From: Lumnitzera littorea
Lineage: Eukaryota; Streptophyta; Magnoliopsida; Myrtales; Combretaceae
Assembly: GCA_024138015.1 (NCBI GenBank)
Contig: JAMXBB010000009.1
Location: 92,066,815 to 92,130,814, forward strand
Reading direction: 5' to 3'
DNA: 64,000 bases
The notes under the pieces are model-generated. The model saw nothing but the letters and a program-made list of their open reading frames with translations, did no database searches and was not told the DNA's origin. The position numbers and the translations under genes were made by a program. Of the stretch, positions 10,359-23,340 are shown one piece after another. How positions within the stretch are numbered: the stretch's first letter is position 1; every line of letters begins with the position of its first letter.

Positions 10359-12441
10359 TGTAGATACTCTATATTTACTATCCTTTATTTTAATTTTAAT
10401 CTCTTTTTACTTTTAAACCACATTTATATAAATAAAAAAACAATGAAAAAATTGAATTGAAAAAATAGAAAATAACTAAAAAAATAAATAGATAAAAATT
10501 AAAGAAATAAAAATTTAAAAAAATAATATAAGTGTCAATTAGAGTCGAGTCAAGTCGAGTCGCTTAGGGTTGGATTAAATAATGAGGATGTACAGTCAAT
10601 TTAATAAATTCTAAGTCGTTAAACAATTGGGCTTTATTAAAAATATTTTTAGACTGATTCAATATAAAGAGGATTTTTTATTTAATTTATATTAGGCTAA
10701 ATGGACTTAGAAATTATTAAATGGAAGAGCGTGTATTTTGGGCTAAATTAAAATGAACTAAATCGAGCTCAAGATAAAAAGCCTAAATAAATAAAGGATT
10801 TTTAGAAACTGGATTAAATGTTCAATGAATCCTAATCGAGTATAATTGTATCTTGGATTTGTTAAGATTAAATCTATGATCCAAAAGATCCAAATTGGTG
10901 GCTTATAAATAATAATTCAACTGTAAAGTTTTGGCATGTTTTCATAATTCACATCTCCATTCATAATTTCCACACACATTCACATCAACATACACAATCC
11001 ACACACATGTCACATTCACACATAGATCCAAAACACACAGAACATGATTCCACGACGAAAAGCGACTCCACATGCAATCAACAGCTATGTAGCAGCTCTA
11101 TGACAGCATGCTCTACACAACAGCACATACAATAGCAGCCATACAATAGCTTCACGCGAGAAGTAGCACCCCAACAAATAGCAATTCCACATAATGTAAA
11201 ATAACAACACGACCCATAGTTTTTTTTTTTTTTTTAGCTTAATCATTAGTTTCGTTTTTTTTTTCTTTAGATTGGTCATTCTCATAATTATCATGGTTAA
11301 AATAGTACTTTTGGATGTTTATTTTTAATTAGTGTTTGATGCCGTAATGTAGTATCTTTATAAAATCACATATTTTCATTAAAAATTTTGCATGTGTTAG
11401 TTAGATTTGCATTGTTATTCTTACTTGCATTTTTTTCAAAAATCATATCTTTCCCATAATTAGGTATCTTTTTTATAGTTTAGACATTGTTTTTATGGTT
11501 TAGGCTTCTTTACCATGGTTTAAACTTTTTTCCCATAACTTAGGCTTCTTTTCCATTATTGGGAATATTGTCAATAATAATTACAGTTTTCTCACAAAAT
11601 GGTACGTTTTCCATTATAATTACATATTTGCATATTTTCATAAAACTTGGATGTTTTATTTATTTATTTATTTATTTTTCCTCATTTAGGTGTTTTAAGA
11701 TTTTTTTAAAGTTTTGTCACATAATCAGTTTTTCCAAAATTAAAAAAATACTAATTTGGAGTCATTTTAAGAATTAAGTCTTTAGGTTTTTTTGTTCTTT
11801 TTTTTTTCCAATTGGGAATAAAAATTAGTTTTTTTCTTAGGATTTTTCTTAATGAAATAAAATTAGTTAAAAACTATAAACTTGACTCAATTTTTAAATT
11901 AAAAAGAATCAACCAATTAAATATTTTCTAAAAAAAAAAAAACCTACATTAGTTTCATCTTAATTGGCAGGTACGTAAACACCTTCGAGGCAACCATGAA
12001 AAAAAAAAAATTCTTTCCTTGAAAATTCGTAATAAAAAAGATCATAAAAATTCATTTTAGTTATATTTTTGTATATCTATACATATCTTAGCACTTTTAG
12101 AAAAATTATAATAAAATAAAAAATATTAGTATTTTTTATCTTTCTATAGCAACTTAGTTTTAATATGTTAGCCCCCAAATTTATTTATTTTTTTTGTTTA
12201 ATTTTCTAAAAAAATATTTTTTAGAATATTTGTAGACTAATGGCTAAATTAGGATTTTCTTATTAAAAAATTCTAATTTAACTTATTACTAGTTTAATTG
12301 GTTGGTAACTCCAATTTTTCTAAATTTTTTTAAAAACATTTTTTTAAAGAAAAATGTTCCTTAATTTAATGTGAAGTATTTTGTATTAAGCAGCTAGGCT
12401 TATTATAAATAAATTAAGGAAAACCAAAATAGGGTTCGACA
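10359..12441 (+). repeat. T2 5' LTR
   Basis: Starts TGTAGATACTC and ends GGGTTCGACA. It aligns with 26328-28297 from end to end: shared blocks include aataatataagtgtcaa, gatgtacagtcaatttaat, cacatagatcc and acatgattcca. A TATAAAT box at 10904-10910 is conserved in the right copy at 26867 and is the likely promoter. TGTAGACACCTCATTTTTG-type starts are familiar in plant Tat/Ogre LTRs. Confidence 0.88.
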
Positions 12442-12465
12442 AAATTGGCAACTCCACTAAAGACC
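12442..12465 (+). other. T2 primer-binding site (degenerate)
   Basis: The LTR is followed at once by aaattggcaactccactaaag. This is a decayed form of the TTTGGCGACTCCGCTGGGGA-like site of Tat/Ogre elements. G-to-A changes explain several mismatches. It marks 10359-12441 as the 5' LTR. Confidence 0.6.
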
Positions 12466-13960
12466 TTAATGTGTTAGCTATGTAAAAATAAATAAATAAA
12501 TTAATGGGCTTTCATTTTTTATTTCCTTTTTATTGTAATATAGTTACATTAACCAGTTTTTAGTAATGTAAGCCTTTAGAAAAAAACCTAGAGCAATGGG
12601 CCCAAATTAGGGATTTGGGGGGCTTTATTTATTAATAATCATTTGTATACTTAGAAGTGATCGGACCTAGACTACCTTAGGAAATTAAAACCAGCTACCA
12701 TTGTATAACCCTTAAGTTACTGTGGTCTTTACCTTAACCTGATGGTGATAAGCGAGACCACTCATGCTTTGATGTAACTTACTAGGTGTTTCTTTAGGAA
12801 TACTAGAAGCTATAGAGCTTGAGACTCATAGATCCTACCTGCCTGTATCATTGTAAAATAAAAAGGGGTTAGTAATTTTTAAATTATAGGAGGTAGAAAA
12901 GAATTATTATAACCCGCGACCAATTGGACCTTATTTTCAAAATTTAATGTACTTATATATAGAAGTGTACATGGGCTTTATTTTCAAAAATAAAAAAAAA
13001 AACTTTTAGAAATTTACACACTTATATATGTAAGTTTACGTGAATATCGATACCAAGTTTTTAATAATTCTATTCCTATAATCTATTAATGACTAATCTC
13101 ATTGCATTGTATGCATGTATAGCATATTTCATGACATTTATTTTATATGCTATCTTGTGTAACATATGTAAGTTTTATAGATTTTGTTTTGTTTCATTAA
13201 TAATAGGTTATGTAACATAAGATTTAACATAGAAAGTACAAAATCATTAATATTTCTCTTATACCATAATATGTAGATGTTAAAAAAAAAAATTTAGTAT
13301 CAACTTGTAATTTTTTTTTGGGTATATAATTATGGAAATTAACTATCATAAAGATTATTATGAAATTGTCATTATTTTAAAGGCTTTCTAACATTTTTTT
13401 TTTAAAAAGAAATTTCAAAAAGATATTTTATAATAAAAAAATAGTTTCATGATAATTTTTTATTTTACTTAGTTAATTTTTATTGTAATACTCTAAATGT
13501 ACTATACTATTAGGAACTAACGAAATACAAAAAAATTAAAAAGATTTAACCATTAGGTTTCCATTGTAAATTATTTTTCATCTTAAGGTCATCAATTTTG
13601 TAAATGTCTAAGTTCTCATTCTTTATATTTATCCCTTAAGTTGTTACGGTCTTGATAGAGCTTTCTCTATAAATCGTTACCCTTATGTCATTCTTTAATA
13701 AGTTTCTTATTATAAAATAATTTCCACTTTTCTTTATCATCCTTATAATATAATCGTTATCTTGTGTCCTTGGTCATCAATCTTAATGTTTCCAATTTTT
13801 TTTTTTTTTTTTTGTCAATATTAGGCTTCTATAACATAAAATCAAAATTGAGTTTTTTTTTTTTTTCAATGAAAGTTTCTAAGAAAAAAAAGGAATGGTT
13901 TTCAAAATTAAAAACTTGATTTTTTTTTTTTAAAAAGAGAGGATGCAATATTGCTAACAA
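12466..13960 (+). other. T2 5' untranslated/internal region
   Basis: AT-rich with many homopolymer T and A runs. No coding region is supported. Sequence before the gag relic; Ogre-like elements often have a long leader here. Confidence 0.4.
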
Positions 13961-14760
13961 GAAAGGATTCTTACAGGATTTGAAAGATTGCTTTTTAAGT
14001 GATTTAGCCCAACTTAAAGCCTATAATTACTCATTGTCAAAACCAAGATATCTGAAGCTCTTGGATAGAGAATAGCTATAGTAGAAAGGGTTCTAAGTAA
14101 GCATGTAAAGCAAGTCGAGACCATGGCCCAAACCTTAGCCTAGAGGCCTATTGACATACCATCTAAAGTAGACGAATCTAAAGAGTTGCAAGTTCATGAG
14201 CCCACTATCAATATGATACAAAGTTTGGAAAAAATGCTAGAGACAAATTTGAATGGTCAAGCCCAGGAGGCATGTCACTATTAGGGTTTTGAAAGAAGGG
14301 TTGCAACTCTAAAAGGAAAGTTGGAAAGGTTAGAAGAAAAACTTACTAGCATAGAAACAACAATAGGTTATGTACTCAAGTAGCTCGAACACTTAGCTCT
14401 TAGTATGGATAGGACATCATAGCTTAAGCATGAAGATGATTTAATGAAAGAGAAGACGGGAGCAAATGTGCTAATTAGGAAAGCCTAGGATCAAGACAAA
14501 ACTATCCACAACAAGAGGAGGCAACTTACACAATTCAAAATTCCAATGGTTGAAGTGTTCAAGCAATTGAGAGAAGCAAGGATACTAGCATATAAAACCC
14601 AACAAAGAAATACAAGCCAAGGGAACATGACCCCAACAAATGGTGTAAATATCATATGAGCTAAGTAGGGCATACCGTAGAAAATTGTTAGGAATTGAAA
14701 CATAAGGTGGAAGATTTGATTGATCTAAAAATTCTCTAACCAAGGTTTCTAGAGGCTAAT
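13960..14760 (+). pseudogene. T2 gag remnant, C-terminal half (before T3a)
   Basis: Translation in shifting frames gives a charged, coiled-coil-like stretch (LEKMLETNL, ERRVATLKGKLERLEEKL). The Tat gag block RRQLTQFKIPMVEVFKQL follows at about 14516-14570. A zinc knuckle WCKYH...VGHTVENC at 14641-14700 is followed by ELKHKVEDLID. At least one frameshift separates the last two blocks. Stops sit where family members have Trp, Gln or Arg, as expected from C-to-T or G-to-A decay. The frame is broken by T3a at 14765/14766 and resumes at 23143. Confidence 0.72.
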
Positions 14761-14765
14761 GGGTC

Positions 14766-16512
14766 TATAACGACCCTAGGAGAGGTCTAGTAGTATTGCT
14801 TTAAATTTCCATATCACGTGTGCACTTATGATAAGAAAATCGCCTTATAAGTCAGAGATTGCAAGACTTTAAATAGTTATTTGCTAGGGTCTTCAATTTT
14901 AGTTCATTTACTCATTATATAATATAAATAATTATGGATATCCATTTTTCTACAGTTCCTCAAAACTGCAGAGAATTAGTATCCCCTACCAAAATAGTGA
15001 AATAAGATAGACAATTCTAAAAAATTCTAAACTTACTAAATATATTAAACTTAATTGAGATATTAGTCGTTTTCCAAAGCATTCTGAAGTAACTACATAA
15101 GCTTTTCATCATACTGATTCAATGGTAGCGCTCTGCACTCAATTCCTATCCCTGTCCCAACTATCAATCAACTTGCAAGGAAAAGAACTATTGAGGTGTA
15201 AGCTTACGCTTAGTGAGATAATTACCCTTATCAATACTATATGACAGAAATTTATTAGATATATAATCATACAAATGTATGAACAATCGGTATGCCAAAA
15301 AACGCATACAGTGGCCTAAGAACTGCATACGACTCAGAATTACGCCTCTTGTAGTCGGGGTTTAGAGATAATTAACCGACCCAAACCAAAATTCGAGTTC
15401 TAGACCTTGGGTTTCAATTCATTAGCACTATTGTGCTTAAGTCAAAACAAAACTATGTATATACATACATATATATACTTTCATTACCGAATAATAAATC
15501 ATATTTTCAAAATTCTAAGTTTAGCGGTGTGATGGCCTTCGCAATCCACAAACACAAACCCTAAGCAGAAGCCATAAGACATGGCCCCTCGCTGATGGTT
15601 GGCGTTTCCTGACACCTAATAAGCCCATCAGCATAGGATAGAGACTCAATAAAAATGATGATATAGCTAGTGCCCAATTCTACAGAATGCTCGTCCTTTT
15701 GTAAGTCCATCCCCATCTTCTACGTGAAGTGGTAGTCGGTGTTATCTGAATGCAATTATGGGGAATGTATGATTCATTTAATTTCTTAATTGTATAAGTG
15801 ATTAACTCGATTTTCAAGGTGATCAGACAATTTCATTCCATACAATTACACGTATAAATTATCACAACAATTTCCATTATTATATAATTAAAAAGTCATA
15901 GCATTCAGTTCACAAATCCATACACATGCATTTCCCATATCCCACAAGCATCCAAATTTATATATATATAAGTTTAGGTGCACCTATTCTACAAGTAAAA
16001 TCAAGTAAAGAGTCATCGAAGATTTACTCACTCAGCCATGCGGGTCAATCAAAGCAGTCTGGGGTTAGGTCGTCTTCAAAAGTCGGGTCCCTTGGACATC
16101 GCAAATACGATACTATAAGGATTTGAAATAAAACGTAGAAAACTAAGCTAAAATCCTTTAAGTTATACTTTTGACTTGGTTTCATAATTTTTCCCGATTT
16201 TACTTCAAAGTTCAATCGCGTATAACTTTCTCGTTTTAAATCCGATTTTTATGATATTATACTCAGTCTTCATCATTTTCGAGTGTACTTTAATATGGTG
16301 AGGTTATATTTTTGTGATGAGGCATGCTAAACTACCCATAGGTCATAACAGTAGCAATCCTCATGATTTGGAGTGCTTTTGGGCTTTGTTTGGTTAATGG
16401 GTTTTTTGGTAACTTGGGAAATTCTTTGGGCTTAGGCTTAAGACTTTATTCTAAACTTAAAATACTCCTTAAGGTCAGATTTTCAACTTTGGTTTACACT
16501 CTTTATCACGGC
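14766..16512 (+). repeat. T3a front segment, first copy
   Basis: Contains the landmarks shared by all T3 copies in order: cgaccctagg, ccatatcacgtg, ggatatccat, accaaaatagtgaaata, catcatactgattcaatgg, gtgtaagctta, tagcggtgtgatgg, gatgatatagctagtgcc, gtgattaactcgattttcaa, gatactataaggattt and gtataactttctcgttttaa. None codes for a recognised protein. Confidence 0.8.
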
Positions 16513-16940
16513 CCAACAATATTGTTTTCGTGGTAGGTCACCGTGTATCGTATAAAGGTTTACTATTAACCCCCTTGCTAATCGCAAGCCTTTCATATGA
16601 CACACAAGGCTTCTTTTACTATACGTTACCACTAAGCCTATAGATAAGTAATATAGAGTAATTTAACTAAAATTACTTATATGGTATAAATTAACTAATC
16701 ATGTGGGCTCGTGAGACCCACACCAAAAGAATATTACAAACGGATACAATTCATAAGGGAACTACATTAGAGATTTTAATTTATGTTATGAACAAAAATA
16801 TAAAAGTAATTAGATATTTACAAATCTAATACAAAATATCTTCTTCGCTCTCTGATCGCTCCAACCCGTCTCTATACGAGACTTATCACAGGCATGCCTC
16901 GACCAGGATTAGAGAAGAGGTTTTCTTGCAACAATAAAAA
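16513..16940. other. Unmatched 430-bp block between the two T3a fronts
   Basis: Begins near tcacggcccaacaatattg and includes gtgagacccacacc. It has no counterpart in the other T3 copies. It could be a small insertion, for example part of another LTR, or a variant of the LTR front. No TSD could be defined around it. Confidence 0.4.
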
Positions 16941-18233
16941 TCTATCGGGGTGTAAGCTTAAACTTAATAAGATAAATACCCTCGTCGGTACCACATGGCA
17001 TAAATTTATTAGATGCACAATCATATGAATACATGAACAATCAGTATGCTAAACAACGCATGCAGTAACCTAAGAACTGCATACGACTCAAAGTTATGCC
17101 CCTTGTAGTCGTGGTTTGGAGATAATTAATCAACCCAAACCAAAATCCGGGTTCTAGACCTTGGGTTTTAATTCATTTGCACTTAAACCAAAACAAAACT
17201 ATATATATGTATATACTTTTCTTACCGAATAACAAATTATATTTTTAAAATCCCAAGTTTAGTGGTATGGTGGCCTCCGCAATCCATGAACATACGCCCT
17301 AAGCAGAAGCCACAAAACCTGACCCCTCGCTGACGGTTGGTATCTCCCAGCACCTAGTAAGCCCATTAGCTTAGGACAGAGACTCAATATATATGATGAT
17401 ATAGCTAGTGCTTAATCTTGCAGGAGGCTCGTCCTTCTGTGAGTCCCTTCCCATCTTCTACGTGAAGTGGCAGTCGATGTTATCTATATGCAATATGGGG
17501 AATGCATGATTTATTTTAATTTCTTAATCGTATAAGTGATTAACTCGATTTTCAAAGTGATCAAACAATTTCATTCCATATAATTTGTATGTATAAATTG
17601 GTACAAACAATTCCCATTATTATATATAATTAACAAGCCATTGCATTCATCCACAATTTCATACACATGTATTTCCCATATCCCACAAGTATCCAAATTT
17701 ATATATATATATGTTTAGGTGTATCTATTTTACAGGCAAAATCAAGTAAAGAGTCATTGGGAATTTACTCACTCCACCATGTGGTCAGTCAAAGTTATTT
17801 AGTAGCAAATCGTCTCCGTACGCGATGTCCCCTGATCATCGAAATCATAATACTATAAGGAATTGATATAAACTTACAATACTAAGCTAAAATCCTTTAA
17901 GTTATACTCTTAACTAGTTTTCGTGTCTTTTCCCAGTTTTCACTTAAAAGTTCAATCGTGTATAACTTTTTCGTTTTAAATCTGATTTTTATGATCTTGT
18001 AATCAATCTTCATCTTTTTTGAGTGTACTTTAACATAATGAGGTTATATTTTCAAAATGAGGCACGCAAATCTGTCCATGGGCCAAAATAGTAGCAATCC
18101 TCATGTTTTAGAGTGTTTTTGGGCCTTATTTAGTAAATGGGCTTTTTGATAGCTTAAGAAATCCTTTGGGCTTGGTCTTAAGATTTTATCCTAAGCTCAA
18201 AATACTCCTTGAGATCAGATTTACAACTTTGAT

Positions 18234-21200
18234 TTATACTCCTAAAGCTAACAACCACTTCATGGGCTCTTTAGTGGGCTTAAGTTGTCAAATAAGTTTG
18301 TTTTGGGTTCAAACTAAAGTTAGTAACTTTGTTGGGCTTATGGAGTCTTAGGTGAATTTCTTGTAGGCTTCAAAACAACCTTTCTTAATATTTTAAAGTG
18401 TTGGTCTGAATTTTAATGAAGGCCTAACTTAGAGTTCTAGGCTCGTTTTGAGAGTTTTAGGCTTTGTATACTTACTATACTTATTTTAGTTAATCTTTTC
18501 ACTTTGTTCACTTATTTTTATCATATTTTTAAATGTCTTTTACTCATGTTCCATATTTGGTCGTGATGAATCTAAAGGGTTCTCACTTGGTATTTCAACT
18601 TGTTTTGTCATTTTCCTAAGTTTAGGTGTTATATCATGTACTTAAACTACTTATATTCAAATCTTAACTTAACTTTTCTTCTGTGGGATGATTCTTTAAC
18701 TCATGCTTTACACAAAGAAATAGGAGATCTTACACTTATTACAACTTCCATATCATAGCTCATGTCATACAAAGTTGGTTTTTTCATAAAACTTCATGTG
18801 ATGAATTTTTCCTTAACTTAAGTCTAGATTTGAGCATGTTTAGCTTAATGGAAATAAAATCAACATCCAAATGACCTTTGAATCCTCACGTCTAGCATGC
18901 TCATCTTCCATTCAAGTTTTTTGTTTCAAGATTTTCTCAACTTAAAATCTTCTATTCAAAATGTTAAACAAGTATCTTTACAAAACACCAACTTTACATG
19001 CTCATGTTTCAACTTCATGCAAGGGTTTCATGAATTTGTTTCTTAGGATGGTCTTTGGTGTTATAACAACTTATAATCATACTCATATTTTGAAGAAATC
19101 AAAGTCTCCTAATATGAACACTAACCCACTAATCATAATAAACACTTACTTGTCCTTAAAGCAAAATATGGTAGTTGTGCACAAAGGTTCCACTTAAGCT
19201 CTTAACTTTGCTTCCTCCTTTTGCAACCTTTTAGAAACCCGAGTTGTTTGATCCTTTAGAGTGGGGTTTGTGGAAGGTTCTAATGGTTCTAAAAGAGCTT
19301 AGATGTTGGAAGAAAATGACACAAGAAAAGGAAATAGAAGTGCTGTGAGTGGGACTTAGAAGTGGCATCCAAATGAAGGATTTTGTGGGGTAAAGTTGTT
19401 TATTCTTTTATGTTTGTTTCAAGTGAGAGAAAGAGGAAGTGAAAATGAAATTGAAAGTGAGAGAAATGAGGGAAAGAGTGGCTGGTTGGGAATGAGGGAA
19501 AATGGGTGTTTAAGATGTCTTGAAATTGTTGTCTTGTAGCTTACACAAAAATCAACAATTACAACTGTTGATGATGTAAGTATTAAGGAGTGAATAGTGG
19601 TGTGTAAGAGAAAGTGACTGATGGTTGAAACACAAGAGCATGGCCCCCCTCTTCTTCTTGTTTAAACCGGCCATTTAGTGTCCTTTGGGGTCATGGAGTT
19701 ATCTTGTCTTATTTTATGAAGTTAAGCATGTGAAATCTTGTGAAAAATTGACCATATATAATATAAGCGAAGGGGTGATAAGGAAAATGTCTTATCACTA
19801 GATTTTGATAAGTTATCAATTGATAAATGATTCCAACTTTCAATTGATAAGTCATCTAAGGTGATTGGTTCGTTTACTTATTTATATGTAAGACTTAGAC
19901 ATGAAGATAAGGGTATGGTCTTATAGGAAATTGTTTTATGGTTTTTATCTTACATTGTTTTGTAATTTATGATTTGATTTTTATAAAATTGTAAAATTTT
20001 CTAAAGTTGAATGAAATTATTCAAATTAAATTATCGATTAGTCACTTAGGGTCAAAATTACTTAATTGTTTTAGTGTTTAGGGTCTTAAGTGACTTTAGA
20101 GCTCGCAGTTCTTCAAGCTCAGGTTTTATCGATAATTGGTTTTTGAATTAGAAAAATTTAATTAGTTTCTAAATGTAAACTTAAGTCCTTAGTTTAGTTG
20201 ATCCTTAGGAACATTCGAAAAGTACTCTTAATCAAATCATAGGCCCACTAAAAGTAGCGTTTACACTCTTGGTGCTAACAACAACTTCTTAGGCTTTTAT
20301 GTGGGTTTAAGTTATTAAATGGGTTTGTTTTTTGTTTAAATTACAGTTAGTGACTTTGTTGGGCTTATGGAGTCTTAGGTGGACTTCTTATGGGCTTCAA
20401 AAAAACCTTTCTTAATATTTTAAATCGTTAGTCAGAATTTTAATGAAGGCTTAACTTAGAGTTCTAAGCTTGTTTTATGAGTTTTAGGCTCAGTTTTGAG
20501 TTTTAAGCTTTGTATATTTGCTATACTTGCTTCGGTTGATCTTTTCACCTTGTTCACTTGGTTTTATCATATTTTTAAGTGGATTTTACTTATGTTCCAG
20601 ATTTGGTCATGAAGAATCCAAGGGGTTCTTACTTGGTTTTTCAACTTGTTTTATCATTTCCTTAAGTATAAGGGTCAGATCATGAACCTAGGCTACTTAA
20701 ATTCAAATTTTAACTTAAATTCTCTTCCATAGAATGATTACTTAGCTCATGCTTTACATGAAAATAGTAAATCTCATACTTATCACAACTTCCATATCAT
20801 AGTTTATATCTCATAAGGTTGGTTTATTCATAAAAGCTTCATGTAATGGATCTTCCTTTACCTAAGGCTAGGTTTGAGCATTTTTAACTTAATAGAAGTG
20901 AAAATAACATCTAAATGACTCACATACACTCCACCACCAACATGATGTCTCCTCATTCATGTACACATTTCATGATTTTCTTAAATTAAAATCTTTTATT
21001 CTAAGTGTTAAACATATATCTTAACATAATACTAACTTAACATGCTCATATTTTAACTTTCATGTAAAGGGGTTCACAAGCTTACTTCTTAAGGTGATCT
21101 AGCTATCTTATCATCTTATGATCTTGCTAGTATCTTCATGAAAACATGATCTCCTAACATGTAATACTAAACCACTAACACAAAGAAACAACTTACTCGT

Positions 21201-22272
21201 CCTCAAAGTGAAAACAAAGTGATGGTGCAACTAAGTATCCTCTTAGCTCGTTGTCTTCCTTCTTCTTCTTGTAAGTTCTTTTGAAAGCTAGAGTCTCGAT
21301 ATTTGAAGTGGGGTTTTGAGGATATTTTAAAGTTTCTAAAAGTAGTTTTTGAAATTGACAAAAGGAGGCAACAAAATTAAGCTTTTGTGTTGTGAGTTAT
21401 GAAGCAAAAAGGGTGGTGGCAATGTAGGGTTTTGTAAGGTTAGGTTTCTTCTTTTGATTTGTGTTTAAATTGAGGGAGAGAGTGCCAGATTTTTTTGAAT
21501 GGGAGGAGAAGTGTATGCAAGAAGCTTTAATTGATTGTTTTTTAGTATGCACAAATGCTAACTTTTTGACAAGATTAGATGATATAAGCATTAAAGGGTG
21601 AATAGTAGATGTGTAAGACAATTGAGTGATTGAATGTTGATAAGGCATAGCCTCCCTTAGGCTCTCTTCCTAACCAGCCATAGGGTGTCCTTTTCTCTTT
21701 AGGCATTGAGTTGTCTTGTCATTTAATTAAAAGTTGAACACATAAAATAATGTGATAACTTGTCTATATGTAGTATAAGTTGTAGTATGATAAGAGAAGT
21801 GTCTTATCACTAGTTTTTGATAAGTTATCAATTGATAAATGATTCTAACTTTTAATTAATAAGTTATTTAGGGTGATTGGTTGGTTTACTAATTCATGTG
21901 CACAAGTCTTATACATGAAGATAAGAAGATTATCTTATATGAAATTCTTTTGGAGTTTATTTCTTAAATTGATTTGCATGTTATGATTTAATTCTTATAA
22001 AATTATGAAAATTTCTAGAGTTTGAATAAAATTATTCAAATTAAATTATCAATTAGTCACTTAGGGTTATAAGTCTTTAATTGTTTTAGGGTTTAAGGTC
22101 TTGAGTGACTTAAAGTTCGTAGTTCTCGTAGTCGAGTTTTTATCAATAATGGACTTTTGAATTGGAAAATTAAATTTGTTTTTAAATGTAAACTTGAATT
22201 CTTAGCTTAGTTTATCTTTGGGAACATTTGGGAAGTGTTCTTAGTTGAATCATAAGTCCATTAAAAGTAGGA
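18234..22272 (+). repeat. Two tandem 2.03-kb internal units of T3a (alpha 18234-20260, beta 20261-22272)
   Basis: Both units start with tt(a)tactc-type sequence followed by gctaacaac, and share aatattttaaa, tttaatgaaggc, gagttttaggct, ttttcac-ttgttcactt, catgctcat, cttatcactag, gataagttatcaattgataaatgat and (c)cactaaaagtag at their ends. A partial third unit follows at about 22273-22550. The alpha unit is nearly identical to 30058-32060 in T3b, while beta matches T3c (minus strand, about 38830-40860). T3a therefore joins two subtypes. A 78-codon open frame in alpha (18961-19197) has no recognised domain. Confidence 0.78.
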
Positions 22273-23137
22273 TTTATAATTTGTCCATATGTAACATGGC
22301 TTATAAGTGAAAATAAAAGAATTGTCTTATATGAAATTCTTTTAGGGTTTGGTTCTCAAATTAATTTGTAGGTTGTGATTTGTTTCTTAAGAAATTTTAG
22401 AGTTTTCTAGAGTTGAATAAAATTTATTGAAATTATATTTTTAATTATTTATTTAGGGTCATAAGTCTTTGATTATCCTAGGTTTTTAAGATTTAAGTGA
22501 GTTTAAGTATGTTTTAGGGTTTTTCACCAATTTGGGAATAATTGACTTACACTTAGGAGCTTAAGGTTTAATTGGCTTAATTATTTAGGATCATTGCTTT
22601 ATTATGTAACATATATATATACGATAAATTATGAAAAGAGAAGGAAATTGCTTAATAGTATATATATATATATATTGTGAGGCTACTTATGTACACAAGT
22701 AAAATAATTTTTGTAAATTTATTAATTTATTCCTTTAACTAGCTTAGTTTTGTTGTTCATTATTACTTGAAATAATATTTGATTTGTTCGTTATCAGTTT
22801 TATATGATTTCACAAAATTATTAATAATTTTATTGGTTTATGGCTTTTCAAGCATTAAGATAATTTTATAGAGTTATAAAAATTTTTATGATTTGATATT
22901 TATGGTTTCTATTAAGTTTAGGTTTACATTTTTAAAAGTATGCATATATAGGGATTGAGGTTTTCTTGCGTGATTAGGGTTTCTAAATCGTATAATAGGG
23001 CCTTTCAAGTTTGTTTTAAGTTCCGAGTTTAAAATTTTTGTTGATTTTCATTTTATGTGGTCTTGTCGACTTATGGAAATATCTACAATATTCGAGTCTG
23101 ACACCATGTTTAGAAAGTTAAATTTACAGAGTCTACA

Positions 23138-23340
23138 GGGTCAATTGGTAGTGGTATTCCTTCCTTAGGTTTTGAAGAAGCACCAAACAAATAACCTCTA
23201 GCACCAAATATTGAAGACTTACTATTATTATCAGATAAGGTTACTCACCATTTGAATCAGTTGGGTATATCTCCAGGAGATCAATTCAACTTAATGGGCT
23301 AAGTTCAAAGGAGTAAGAGAAATGGGGACAAGAAGTGGAA
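23138..23340 (+). pseudogene. T2 gag remnant, continuation after T3a
   Basis: Counting one copy of GGGTC, the zinc-knuckle frame of 14641-14760 runs on without a shift into sequence containing IPSLGFEEAPN, PNIEDLLLLSDKV and LNQLGISPGDQFNL, with a stop at a likely former Gln codon. The compositional match and frame continuity show that T3a split this gag. The function of this C-terminal part is unknown. Confidence 0.6.

Larger units (their letters stand above)
14766..23137 (+). mobile_element. T3a: giant LTR-only insertion in T2 gag, TSD GGGTC, with internal duplications
   Basis: Flanked by an exact 5-bp duplication GGGTC (14761-14765 and 23138-23142). Starts TATAACGACCCTAGG (an LTR start with TG decayed to TA) and ends GAGTCTACA. 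It matches T3c, a 4.65-kb solo LTR of the same family, but is 8.37 kb long. The extra length comes from a second copy of the front segment (about 16940-18233 repeats about 15180-16505) and a second copy of the 2-kb internal unit. About 430 bp of unmatched sequence (16513-16940) joins the two fronts. No gag or pol is present. It is best read as an enlarged recombinant LTR. Confidence 0.8.

Noticed and set aside
9949..10416. 155-codon open frame
   Set aside because: It follows the 21-bp repeat and ends in the T2 LTR; no domain, and other frames are open too for the same reason.
16513..16940. TRIM/Cassandra-type element suggested by cggcccaacaatattg
   Set aside because: Only a short motif resembles such LTR starts; no 5S-like region, ends or TSD are visible.
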